Shown here in pieces: positions 1 to 11,418 of a stretch of DNA of 64,000 nucleotides. Positions within the stretch are counted from its first letter, which is position 1. Every line of letters begins with the position of its first letter. The notes under the pieces are model-generated. The model worked only from the letters and a program-made list of their open reading frames with translations. It made no database searches and was not told where the DNA came from. Both the position numbers and the translations under genes were made by a program. The stretch is from Thelonectria olida (taxonomy: Eukaryota; Ascomycota; Sordariomycetes; Hypocreales; Nectriaceae), in the NCBI GenBank assembly GCA_020736575.1, contig JAGPYM010000004.1, positions 1,612,001 to 1,676,000 on the forward strand, read 5' to 3'.

Positions 1-3000
1 GCCGGGCTCCCAGCGGGCTGTACGCCTGAGCTGCGTGTGCAGGGAACCGTCCGCCCCAAGCGGTGGGAGCCGATGCTGCATGTCGTGCCGCATGTCGTGT
101 GCTGCCGAGTCGAACCCTCGAGGGAGAAAATTGGCTGGGTCGATCTCTTGTCAGGGAGAGATGCACTGGGCGAGACAGCCCAGACAAAAGCTACGGAGGG
201 ACCAGGCATGTAGTATCACCATACGCCTGCCTTGCCTCCCTTACCCTGGTACCAGATCTTGCGGCATCGTACATTAGTTTGCCAGGTTGTATCATCTATC
301 TGCAAGGAGGAGGCTCCTGGCTGTTCATTCGCTGTGCTTGGAATTGTCTGAGGTCCCAAATAACGGAAACTTGGGACGGGACGGGTGGCCTCTCTTGGCA
401 TTGGACTTAGCCAAAGTTTGGATACGCTCTTGAGGGTTCGAAACCGAGTGCATGGCTCCATGGAATGCAAGCGTTATGAGGACCTTGTATTTCGTAAGTT
501 GGAAGGTTTGCTAATTAATTCGGAAGTTCAGACGACACAATGTCTCAAATGAACCCGCCAGACGGTCGGGCCATCGCTGGTGCGGTAAGAAAAGTCTTAT
601 TAGCCTGGACGAAAGAGCCCAAGTCTTGATTGGCCCTAGCTCGGGGCCATCTGGGCCTTGCGTGCCTCCACCCAGCGGCATCAACGGTATCAAGAGCAAC
701 ATCATCATCGCCATCCTCCAGGTCCACCAACCACCTCATCCCATGTCCCAACCCTGCTGCACCTCACCCACCAGCAGGCTCATGATGCCCATGGCTGACC
801 TCCGGGGTATTAGAGAAGCGAGCATCGCGGGCGTTGGACGGTGCCGGCCGGGGCACTACCCAAGGATATCCGCCGGGGCAGTCAAGAGTCCACCACCAAC
901 ACGCCGGTCAGGAGCCTAAACCCAACTATGAGGTACCTACCGCGGACGCCTATTCGCACAAGGCATGTGTGTCGCCAAGGACGGGAAAGCTGAAAGTTGG
1001 AGGCCCTGCCTTTTCCCTGGGTTGTCTCAACCCGGTCCCCAATCCGCCATTCCCCATCACCGAGTTTCCCCTTCGTCCCATCTCTCAGCCACCGTGGGTA
1101 GTCGACGATCGTTCACGGGCCATCCCACACAATCAATGCTCAACCGTCGTCTCTTGCATCATCCGCCCTCGAATATCTGGGACCCCGGCCCTGGACCAGA
1201 CGCACCCCGGGCACCACAGGCTTTAGGTAACGGGGCATGCCCCCGCTTCCTCATCCCATGATTTCTCTCACTTTCTACCTACAGCATTGTGTTTCTCAGG
1301 AAGGCCGTCTAGTTGTATTGCAGTCCCATCTGCCCCCCTCTCCCGGTCCTGCTCCCAAACAATGGTCTCCCCTCGTCAACGAGCGGCCGATGCAGGGCAG
1401 GTCAGGACATGCAGCAAACAGGGGACTTAGTTGTAAAAGCAGAAGGGACTGACTCCACAAGAGCCCAAGCACGCCCACTTCAACTCCTTTGCTAACACCA
1501 ACTAACAACCCACGCTCACTCTCGACGCCCACTGCGCGCAAGCGCAGACCACCAGGCATAACCTGCACACGCCCCGGGAACTCAACGGCCACGCCCTGAC
1601 CCTCGCTGCCAGTCTATTATCGGATCCGCCATGGGTTGGCTCTAAGAGGCTTCCCTGAGACGCACGCTGTCTATGTGCGAGTTATGTATGTACGTAGCAT
1701 GCAGGTGCTCCGTACCTGGTACACACGGTCGAATTTCGCTGAAAGTAACCGAAGCCAGGACCATCGAATTGGCAGGGTCCAAAGTCATCCCAAAGCTCTG
1801 TCTCACTCACATTCACCAATGCCCAAGCTGTTGGCAGTACCTCGTAGTTACAGCGGACAGAGCACTCACTCACTTGCTCCCTCTTGGTGTCGATCATGGC
1901 TGTTCTGGTTAAGATGGCACCAACACGCGAAACAGCCCTATCAACTAGCTTGGCCGTCTTGGGGCAAAATCTAGAACAGACACCCACCGCTTCTCTGAGC
2001 TGACGCTTCGATTTCCTTAGGGTCCAGCCATAAGCCCAAGGCCCAAGGCCCAAAGCTCTATGCCACGCGCTCAATCTTCTGAGAGACGACCTGTCTTCCC
2101 ATTGTCAATCACAAACTCAGTCCACCACTCGCTTTATTGGGTTGGCACCTGGCCCATGCTCCAGCTCTAGCTCGCGAATTGTCTCTTGTTCTGCCTCCAA
2201 CTCCCATCTCGAACCCTTCTTGTCTCTTTGTTGATGCCACGCCCCCTGTCAATCGCCCACTCCCTCCCATTCCTCATCATGTGCCTTCATCAGCATTATA
2301 ACCATCATCATCTCGTCCTTGATACCGCACTGCAGGGCTGCGGATAGCTAGACACTAGCTACCTTGTGCTATGAATTGGCCTGGTCTCCGGTTGTCCTTT
2401 TGCTGCCCACACACCCCGGGAGCTCAGCAGGCGCACAGCAACTACCAAGGCCATCTTCCTCCACTCCACCTACACCTACACCATTGACTTCCACTACCTT
2501 ACCCAGGCAAGGGTACGAAGTACTTCACTTCCTACCTGCCGACCAAGGAAGCATCCTGCATCCTCCACTTCTTTGGGTCTACCTCTCAGACAGGGCATGC
2601 CTTGTCTAGCTTAACTACTGGCCGCTCCTCCATTTGCTGCTTAGTTTCCCTTGTCACCGTTAACTGTTTGCTGTCATCCCACCCTTTCGGCCCAGCCTAT
2701 TTGGTCTTCGACCAGTCGGCGCTCACCCGTTCTCATTTTACCTTGCCAACCCAATAACTACATCCTGCTTTGTCTCTCCCCTCCGCCTAGTTGCTTGATC
2801 AACAACCTCTCATCGCTGGTTCTGACCTTTCATCAATGCCAGCAACTTCACAAACAGCCTCACTTGAGACGCTGCAAGCCCCATTCACAGTAGATAACTC
2901 TCTTCTCACATGAGACGAGACACAAGCCCTCTCTAGCCCTCCCCCCTCTCCCTCTCCGGCCCGTTTTCCTCCATTATCACCGTCAACAGTGTCTGATTGC

Positions 3001-4140
3001 ACCTGCAAGACCAATAGAAGAAATACTCCTCGACTCCTCAAGATACACGCGGAGAATTCTTCTTCAGTGATGGACTACTGACTGGGGATCATGATGGCAT
3101 AACCTCTCCCGGAATCCCTGATTAGCAGCCACTCTAAAATCTGAGCCAGGGTCCTCCCCCGATGCCCTGTCGCCAACCCTGAACCAACCCCGGCTGCATC
3201 TCAATTGCGCCGCCCCCCCTCCAGTAGTCCGATAGTCACACAAAAACCGACCGCGAGCCACCATCCAGCTTCTGTCCACAATCCACCTCTTTGTGCTCGC
3301 AACTCGCTGGCCAGGAAAGGCCCGACGAATCGCCCCCAACCCGTTCAGCGTCCTCCGGCTCCGCTTCGCAGGTTCCGGTCCCTGGACATCTCTGTAGTCG
3401 CCCGAACCCTTCTCGACATCCCACCAGCACGGCTTCATGCCGTATCACCAAGACACCCCAAGATCCATCTTCCTAGTATCACGGTGCAGCATCTCGTCCC
3501 ACGGATACTCGCCCTCGTCTGTGGTCTTCTACAACTCTTAACTTGCTCCATCGCTGTCACGGCCTTGACTTCGCAGCCCTTCTCCACAGTCCTGAGCATT
3601 TGACGGCACTCTTCCACTCTGGCAACTTTGCTGTGCGGATACTTCATAGCGGGGCAACCTTCGCGACCTCAGCGACCTCGCGAAGTAAAGAACTCTGATC
3701 GGATTGCTCGCTCTTGAGTTTGGGGATCTCCTCATCACTTGATAACTTGATCATCAATACACTGGATTCCTTCCGAGAGCATCTTGTTGGCTCTGGTTGC
3801 TTCTGACATAGTGTACCGCAGGCTAATGTCGACGGCCCAACCGAGTCTTTGCGGCTTATTGGAAGACATTTCGTCCCAACACCGCATCCTAGCATCTGGA
3901 CAGGGAAGTTGGTAATTGCTTGGCCGACCATACCGACGTGCCTGCGTCTGGCCAACTGACCTAGCTGACGCGCTTCCCCTCATGCTCCCAAGAAGCATTC
4001 CCGTCGACGTACCGCCTGTTTCGCTCGGCCAGCGCCGAGGCATCTCAGACCTGGCGCGAATCGCCTTGGACCTGACCTGGGCACCCCATAGGGCAGAGTT
4101 TGACGACTCTGCTCGGTCGCGGGCATATCCTTCTCCGCCC
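1..4140. other. Gene-free region upstream of the zinc-cluster factor
   Basis: No ORF here shows a recognisable domain, and the short open frames overlap on both strands with no consistent splice logic. The right-hand part (about 2.2-3.9 kb) is rich in C/T tracts, which in filamentous fungi often mark promoters and long 5' leaders. It lies directly before the transcription factor and may be its promoter plus 5' UTR. This reading is inferred from composition and position only. Confidence 0.5.
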
Positions 4141-6233
4141 ATGTCCGGGTCTCCGCCCCTTCCCCCGAAACCATTCCAAGAAGCCGGCGAACGCGCTCAG
4201 GCGCCAGGTGGTTATCCGACGGTTAATCCGCAAGATGCATATCGCAGAACTTCGAGCCAGCAGCCTCAAATCGATCACCGAGGACAGCCCAACATGCCAC
4301 CGCCATTACCTAGGCTGTACCAGCAGGACCAGCCAGACGGCATGTCCTACCCCTATCGCCGACATGAAGAGCCCTTAGCTGGGCCAAGTTCCTATCCTCA
4401 GCTTGGAGTTCCACCCATGGGCCAACAGCAAGGCTATCTACCCACAGGAGCTGGACCCGGCGCTGCAGCACCATATCCTGCGCCTGGCCGTCCAGCTGCA
4501 GTTGAGCCTCAGCAGATGACCTCCCCCAAACTGCAAAGAAAGACAAAGGGCCATGTGGCATCAGCCTGCGTGCCATGCAAGAGGGCCCATCTTCGGTGAG
4601 GATAACTTCGTAGTTGGGGCGGCAGCAACGGATTAGCTAACCATGTGTGCAGATGTGACGGTACGTTTCCAGATTAATTTCCTCCTTCGAATGTCGCCAT
4701 AGTCCTTTACGGCACAAGCAAAGTTCCGGGGTTCGCAGTCCATCAATCAGATGTTGAATAATATCTCTTGTATGGTTGGGTTTGCCTGGGGAAACGGGAT
4801 CTCCATTACCAAACATGCATGAACAACACACTCGGAGTCTTTGGACAGCGTCACTGGCCTAGAAACTGCGTAACCCCACGAACCGCTTGGTTGTTTCTCG
4901 CTGGATGTCCAAGGTGCATTCAGCGAATGGACATTGGGAAGTGTCCTGCAAGTGCAGGGACGGACATGAAGCTCCTCTATCCCATTTTTGCAGTTACTGA
5001 TCAGAAAAATAGCCCAGAGGCCTTGTTCCAGATGCATAACAAACGGAAAAGAAGAGTCTTGCATCGATGTTCAACACAAAAAACGAGGCCGACCACGGTT
5101 AAGAGACGATCGCGATACACGATATGACCAACCTCGATATTCACAGCCTCAAGACGCACCTACACAGCGACCTCTGACCATTTACCCATCAGGCAGCGGA
5201 TTGGGCTCAGGGTATAAACAATTATTCCCGGATACCATCGATGGACAGTGCGCTGACTTGTGAAAGTGAACAAATGCCTCCGAGGTACCTTGAACGAGCT
5301 CCCGCCACCGACCCGAACATGTATGCGGCTCATTCTCCAATCCACGGTCGGGTTCCTGAGCCGGTGGCGTTTTTGAACTTGCAGTTGGAATTTGCGAAAG
5401 TGTCTCCGATCTTTGTGGAAGCAGTTGGCGGGGCGAACATGGAAGGCCGAAACTTGAGCGACGTGGTGGTGCCAGCTGAACGAGAGATGGTTCTGGCGAT
5501 TCGGGGCCAGCTTCTGGAGGAGCAAACGAGAAAAGAACCGAACTACTTACCTCCAATCTTGGGCAGGATCGACCACATAATGCAGAGCCTTGGGTTCAGC
5601 GCGGAGGAAGTCGGACGGTTCCCTCTCGATCGTCAGGAATACCTTACTTTCAGATCGTATGATGGACAAGTCAGGTCGTATCCTGTGCGTCTTGGTCTTG
5701 CGAAGGAAGGGTCCATCTACTTCGTGGTTCTGCTCCTGAATATTCCTGTGCGGCATCCCGGCTACCCACCGGCGCCCTCACCTCTTGCCCGCGAAGTGGC
5801 TCCGGGATATAGTGCACCACCGCCACAGGGACACCCTGCCGGCTATGGTCCGCATACACCGGTGTCTGCCACGTTTGACCCGGCGCGCCAGAGATACAGC
5901 GAGGGCCACATGGCGCCTCGGCCACCGGGACCCCCAAACCCAGGTCCGGGAATGCCACCCGGAGGACCGTCGTATGCTGCATCGCCGAGCCGCCAGGAAT
6001 ACCCGGGACCTCAGTCGTATCACATTCCCCGAAGCGAATTAACGACACCGATCCAACCTCGCCCTCAGCCGGCGCAAGCACCGCAACCGTCCTTTCAACT
6101 CCCGCCGATTCGAGCACAGCCGGGGCGAGTCGAGCACGCTGGGGAACAGAGCTGGCCTCGAGAGGAACGACCTGGCAGAGTTGATATTGGAGGGTTAATT
6201 GAGAGGCCAGATGTGCCAGGACGGCCACGGTAG
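4141..6233 (+). CDS. Zn2Cys6 transcription factor with PAS domain
   Basis: Predicted nuclear DNA-binding regulator of 542 aa. Exons join as 4141-4595, 4653-4660, 5013-5211 and 5267-6233, and all phases agree. The N-terminus (1-140) is Pro/Gln/Gly-rich and disordered. A binuclear zinc cluster at about 142-170 has six cysteines spaced CX2CX6CX5CX2CX8C, and is followed by a basic stretch with an AT-hook-like core (KRGRPRLRD). A PAS-like domain lies at about 250-370 (starting near PVAFLNLQ, ending near VVLLLNIP). The C-terminal tail is Pro-rich. Exon 2 is only 8 nt and encodes part of the zinc motif (R-C-D); intron 2 is unusually long (352 nt). Intron 3 appears to end in AAG. I chose the ATG at 4141 because upstream in-frame ATGs (3916, 3982) add unlike sequence; this is not certain. 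The target genes are unknown. Confidence 0.85.
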
Positions 6234-8103
6234 TACCGGGGTCGTCTGATTTCTAGGCTCTTCATGCCGTGATGGGGCATATGATTAAGCTCCCCACACT
6301 TGCAGCATGAGAAAGTCTATCCCTATGGGGGAAAATCACCTGATTTGGCCATTGTTTTTTTGACATTTTTTTGCCCGCTGACTTGCGCGTCCTTTCCTAA
6401 ACATAATGCTTTGTATAATAGCCCTCTTATAAGGGGTGATATGTGGCTCGTTATATGACCAAACCTTTGTGGGGCTGAGGGATGGCAACGGAGAACTTGG
6501 TACCGGCAGAGCTCAGGCCCCTTGGGCATCAGCCGATGGGAGTTGAGGTGACGGGGTGTGCTTCTTTCAAGGGACGGGGACAGGTAGTCGGATCTTATCT
6601 TGATCGTCAGAACGCGGATAGATCTGTACGATACCGGGTGGTTGAGGGCCGATCAGATGCCCTAGTCGGAAAGGGATGCTGGAGGTTAAGGTAATGCCCT
6701 CGGGTTATCCCCTGGTGGAAAGATATGTTGAGACATGGCGGACGAGGGGAGATGGTTGCATGGGTACAACAGGACAAAAGACGCCGTGGCGAACGGGGCA
6801 ATACGAGAGACGAGAGAGACGATGAAGGATACGACGGGGAAAAGAGGTCTGGGCGCGTGCATGCAACCCGGGGATAACCAGGGAGAGGGAGGTAGAGGGC
6901 ATCCGAATGTATAATGCGATTCAAACGAAGACAGCACCCAAATTTTTTTTTTTCACTCTTCACCTGAGCATGGTCCCTCCCCATCATGAACGAAAGAAGA
7001 GATTATGTAGGAGGAAGAGAAGGCAGCCGACGAGATTGGGGGTGGGACGGGACGGCACAAGATGGGGACGGGCAGTTCGTTGTCGACCACCCACCTCATC
7101 CACACACACGACGGGACGGGAGCCTTTGATGAACGCTTGCGGGAGCGGTCCCACGTGGTCGTCCCACAGGCGGGAAGGAAGAACAATCTACGAGTCGTGG
7201 GTGAAGTGCTGCGAGGCGAAGCGAAGCGAAGCACCAGGGATGGAGATGGAGAGGAGAGCCATACGTTCGTGTTGCGCGTGTGGATGTGCTGTGGCGTTCC
7301 GTGCCTTTGTCATACCCCATGGGGAAGGGGAGGAACCTATTTGTTGTGGTGGTCCAGGTGTTGTTGTTTTTGTTGTCGTTCTCCTCCTCGTTGTTGCGTG
7401 AGGTGTAACTTCAGGAGTGGAGGTACTTCTGCAAGCAGAGACTTGGCCCGAGGGCCCCCGAAGAATCGGTATGCAGGACATGGCCGGTTCAACGGTCAGG
7501 GATGGCCGGCAGTGTGAGTGGTGAAAGAAAAAAAAAACAAAAAAAAAAAAGGATGTGTGCGTGCTTCTAATAAGCTCAGCCGGTGGTGGTGTTTAACATA
7601 AATAATTCTCCGATTTCTACGAGATGGCCGATTCGCGACATCGTCACTGCCAGGGCCCTTGTAAGGCAGTGCCTGGCCCGATCCATGTTACCTAATACGA
7701 CGATACCGAGGTGAAGCGAATAGTTGGCCTAATAAGACCGACGACAAGAGGCAAATTGGACTAGGAAGTTAATATGTTCTATGTTTTGACTAGATGAAGG
7801 GAGCAATTATCCAAAAAAAGACTGAAGCAAAACTCCGTACAACCAACCCAAGCCATTGCAGTGAAACCCCCTCTGCCCAACACAACGTCTTCGTCGGGCT
7901 CCAGCACCGCTATCAGTGAAGGGATGGCTACATGCTCCCCGTTCATTAGTCCCTGCGAGATTATAACTCACTCCTCCTATGGTCCCATATCGTACCGTAC
8001 CAACCCGTTGCCTTCTAAAGAAGGGTACTTTGGCCCTGCCTGGGCATCTCTTCATCTTCACCGATTTGTTCTTGACGGTTCGTTCATGCTTTTGTTCCAT
8101 TTA
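6234..8103. other. Intergenic region between convergent genes
   Basis: 3' flank of the zinc-cluster factor and of the gene on the minus strand. It holds an A-rich tract at 7524-7550, a T run near 6944, and short GCGAA and GTT repeats near 7205-7230 and 7350-7390. No coding sequence can be supported. Confidence 0.5.
7524..7550. repeat. Poly-A tract
   Basis: Near-uninterrupted adenines with one G and one C interruption, in non-coding DNA between convergent genes. Confidence 0.8.
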
Positions 8104-8833
8104 TTAGTGACGTTTAGAGTTGTTGTGCCCCCGCTCGCGCCTCCTGCTCGGTAACGGGGAGTGCGGACCCCCCTCTTGTGGCTGAGCGTCGGCGCCGTTG
8201 GGTCGAGGTGACTGCTGAGCCTCCGGCTGAGAGCGAGATGGTCGGTTTCCGCGTTGTTCGCGTTGACCACGTTGGCGGGCAAGATGTCTCCTCCTCTCCC
8301 TCATTTCACTATCTAGAACGTGGAGCTCTTGTCCAAGGTCTTCAGAGCCTTCTGGCGTAGATCGAGGTATCGAAGCCATGTCGATGTTAATGCCGAGGCG
8401 AGGCGGTCGTGTGCCAAAGGAGCCAACGCCCACCAAGTATTCATCAGCTCCTCGATTATCACCGAGAACCTGTCCAATTGAAGAAGCGTCTCTCAGAGCC
8501 TCTTCATTCAGCTGTTGGCGACGATTACGAGTAATAGGGCCAGAGAGGAAGAGGCCTAGACCACGTTCCCGGGGCCGAGTGGGTGAGTCGCCCGGCTGAC
8601 GAGCTGTTATAGTACCGTTGGTGCCGTTGATGCCATTGATGGGTGAGGCCGCGCGCCGAGACTGTGTGGATGAAGGGGCTCTGGCGATGAGACAAGCCAC
8701 GATTAGCGAAACGGAACTGAGTGAGGGCGTGCAATGGGCAGCCGACGCGAGTTGTACGGCGGGTTGGGTGAGTCACTCACCGAGTGGACGTGGACGGCAC
8801 TGGCACCGTGGATGTTGTAGCTCTGCGAGGCAT
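8104..8833 (-). CDS. Uncharacterised low-complexity protein
   Basis: I do not recognise this protein. Two exons (8781-8833 and 8104-8716 on the minus strand) join across a 64-nt intron with a GTGAGT donor and CAG acceptor, giving 221 aa in one frame. A short hydrophobic patch (SVSLIVACLIA, about 19-29) crosses the junction, but it is too short and late for a confident signal or anchor. The remainder is rich in Arg, Gly, Pro, Gln and Ser, with an Arg-rich segment (RERRRHLARQRGQREQR) and no visible domain. An in-frame start at 8971 would add an N-terminal extension. The intron and the long open frame support a real gene, but no homology can be seen by eye. Confidence 0.5.
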
Positions 8834-11418
8834 CTTCGTTTTGTCTGTGCGTAGAAGCGACGTCGAACGGCGTGAGAAATGAGGCTGGCAATGAGGAGGA
8901 TTCGTGCTCTGGTTTGTCCACGATTGTTCGAACTTTGATATCCCAAGGTAGCCTTCGATGACAGTACACACACCCTCTCTTTATACTCATGGATGGGGAT
9001 GGGTCGCAACGTCTGGCGTCATCTGCTCCACGTCCTTTAGCTCACCTCAGGAGGACAGGCGTGGAGCAGGCGTACCTATGTTATGCCATTGGCAGACCCA
9101 AAGTCCTGGGGTCTGAGGCTGGTCAGTGTTTGGGCGTCTAATGTATGCATATGTGCGCCCGAGGGGAGCTAGTTAGGTAGTAGACTGGGTCGGGCGAACC
9201 AAGTCAAGTCGTGCATGCTCCGTCTGTAGGACAGCAGGAGCGAGAGGACAGTGGGCTACTGACGGGACTCTGGACGCAGCGGCCGAAGGGGCACAGCGCC
9301 CGACGAGAAGTGGAATAACTCAGTCGGGACAGGGTTGTCGCAAGTTGTCGCATCGTGTGTGGCAGAGGCGGTGATGCTGGATGTGTTGGCCTTGAAAGCC
9401 CCGTCGGTGGTTGCCGCAATCCAAGTTGTTGTCGTGACATGTCCTTGGCACCTTTTCTTCCCTTGTGTATTCGTACCTCCTTACCCAATTCAGTTTGCTA
9501 GGTACCTATCCGTGCCTTCTTCAAATGTACCTACCTTACAGTATGCATCTGTCAGATCGAGGAAGGCATGGGTGGTAGTATCAGCCTCTGCACTTTCCCA
9601 TTGGAGTAGTAACGTACGATACAGCCCTGCCACAGCAAGTCGGCGGCGATCCAATGGCCAGCTAGAAAGACGTGGGCATCATGGAAACATCAAGAATCTG
9701 ACATGTGTCCTGCCTTGGTACCCAAGGAAAAAGAAAGTTCGAATCTGCTCCCACATTCACATTCGCATTCACTGTTGCACAGCCCAAGGCGACTCGCTTG
9801 GGTTGCTTGGGTAGGCGGGCTACTCTCCCTTTCCCTGCATCGACGAGCGATTTCGAAGCCAGTTTGGTCATGTCTTATTAGTTAGTTGCCTGTTGCCTGG
9901 CGCGAAGAAAGGAAGGAAACCCACTCCCTGCGCTTCTCTGCGGTGAACCTACCACCTTCTCTGCAAGCCACAGAAGGCAACCAAACTGGTTGGACAGTGG
10001 GGAAGGTTGGGGGCCAGCAAGGATTTGAATCAGACAAAATGATGAACACGACATCGGCGAACTGCGAATGTGAACAGCGCGAGCGTTTACGGCGTGAAAG
10101 GGGGCACTCTGGGAAGCTTGTTGTCTCCTCTTCGATGGCAGAGAGGAAACAGGATGCAGGCGAGGGAGAGAAACCTCCAGTCTCCAAAGACAGGACCCAG
10201 ATTCCCGAGACATGGCTGACATTATTGGAACGCCACTGGCGCTTCAGAGTCCAGAGTCCAGAATCCAAATAATTGAGCCCGTAACCGCCCGTCATGAGGA
10301 GCGTGGAGTTGGGCACCTGAATTGCAGCAGGTTCCGAGTCGACAATGAGACATGTCTTTGAAAAGAGGGCGTGAAGAGCCATTGGCTCATATTGGCTCGT
10401 CTTCATAGACGGCCCTGGTGGCGTCCCCAGACAACAATCGTAGCTTTATGCATTTGCTCGGCGGTTTCCTAACGGCGTTAGTGACGTGTTCGTAACATTA
10501 CTAGGGGTCATGTTTTCTCCGTGAGACAGGGACATGCAGTCGGTTTGAAATGATGAGTGCATTGAGAACACGGCGTCTTGATAGGCCTATTTGTGACCAT
10601 GTCGACAGAGACGTGGGCGCGAGTGTCTGAAATTGGTTACCGACATAAACAACCAAAAGAGGACATGAAAGTGAAGCAATAATCGAATTGATGTAGTGAT
10701 TGAAATGTGACAGATGACAGGCTTGCTGTGTCGAGATTGAGTGAGGCTGCCCGCAGAATTAATTTGTTGTCGCCGTGTTGATTAGTGGCTGGTGTGCTAA
10801 TTGTACCAAGTACGTACTCACTAACACGGCGCTACACGGCAAAAGGCCCTTGCTCTGTACCTGCCTGTTGTCTCATTCTCCCTCCTCCACCTCATCCTTC
10901 ATCCACGAATCGCTGGCGAGGCGAACATCACGACAAATTTCTGAGGCGTTTTCTCCCGCTCTGATGTTAGAGTTCGTGAGATAATAAGGTGGATTAGACA
11001 AAGCTGGGGACAACACAACACATCCGTCACGTGCTTGGGATCAGACGGCCGCAGATTGGTTCCCATTGTTCGGTCGCCAGGGGCCAGCATCGATACACAT
11101 CGTGATCATCATCTGCCCCACGACTTCCCGGGGCATCCTTCCCACGAGAGCCTGTCTGATTGGTTTGTGCCACTCGGATCCTACCTTATTGCTTCGATCC
11201 TCAGCTAATCGGGGGCCGAGACCTCAAGCCGGTCGACCGTTGGGAGGCCAAGCCCTTACACCCATCAATCACCGTTGTCCTTGCTGCAGCAGCGTTGACG
11301 AGTCAGCTTCGCCTCACGGCCCTACATGGTTGTTTCACCCCTCCCTCACCGCTTTGAGGGATACCTCAAAAAGTGAGGCAGTCGAGTCCGAAGCCGCTCT
11401 GCACCAACTCCAGCCGCC
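8834..11418. other. Intergenic region upstream of MLH1 and the 8.1 kb gene
   Basis: Divergent promoter space of 2.6 kb. Several short ORFs lie here (for example about 9.9-10.4 kb on the minus strand, 174 aa), but none has a domain or codon pattern like its neighbours. An AGGTACCT palindrome lies at 9500-9507. No gene is supported. Confidence 0.5.

Noticed and set aside
6907..7517. Overlapping plus-strand ORFs of 164 and 151 aa
   Set aside because: They include homopolymer and GTT-repeat DNA, and their products are low complexity with no recognisable domain.
9882..10406. 174-aa minus-strand ORF
   Set aside because: No domain, atypical composition, many alternative overlapping ORFs in the same place and no splice partners.
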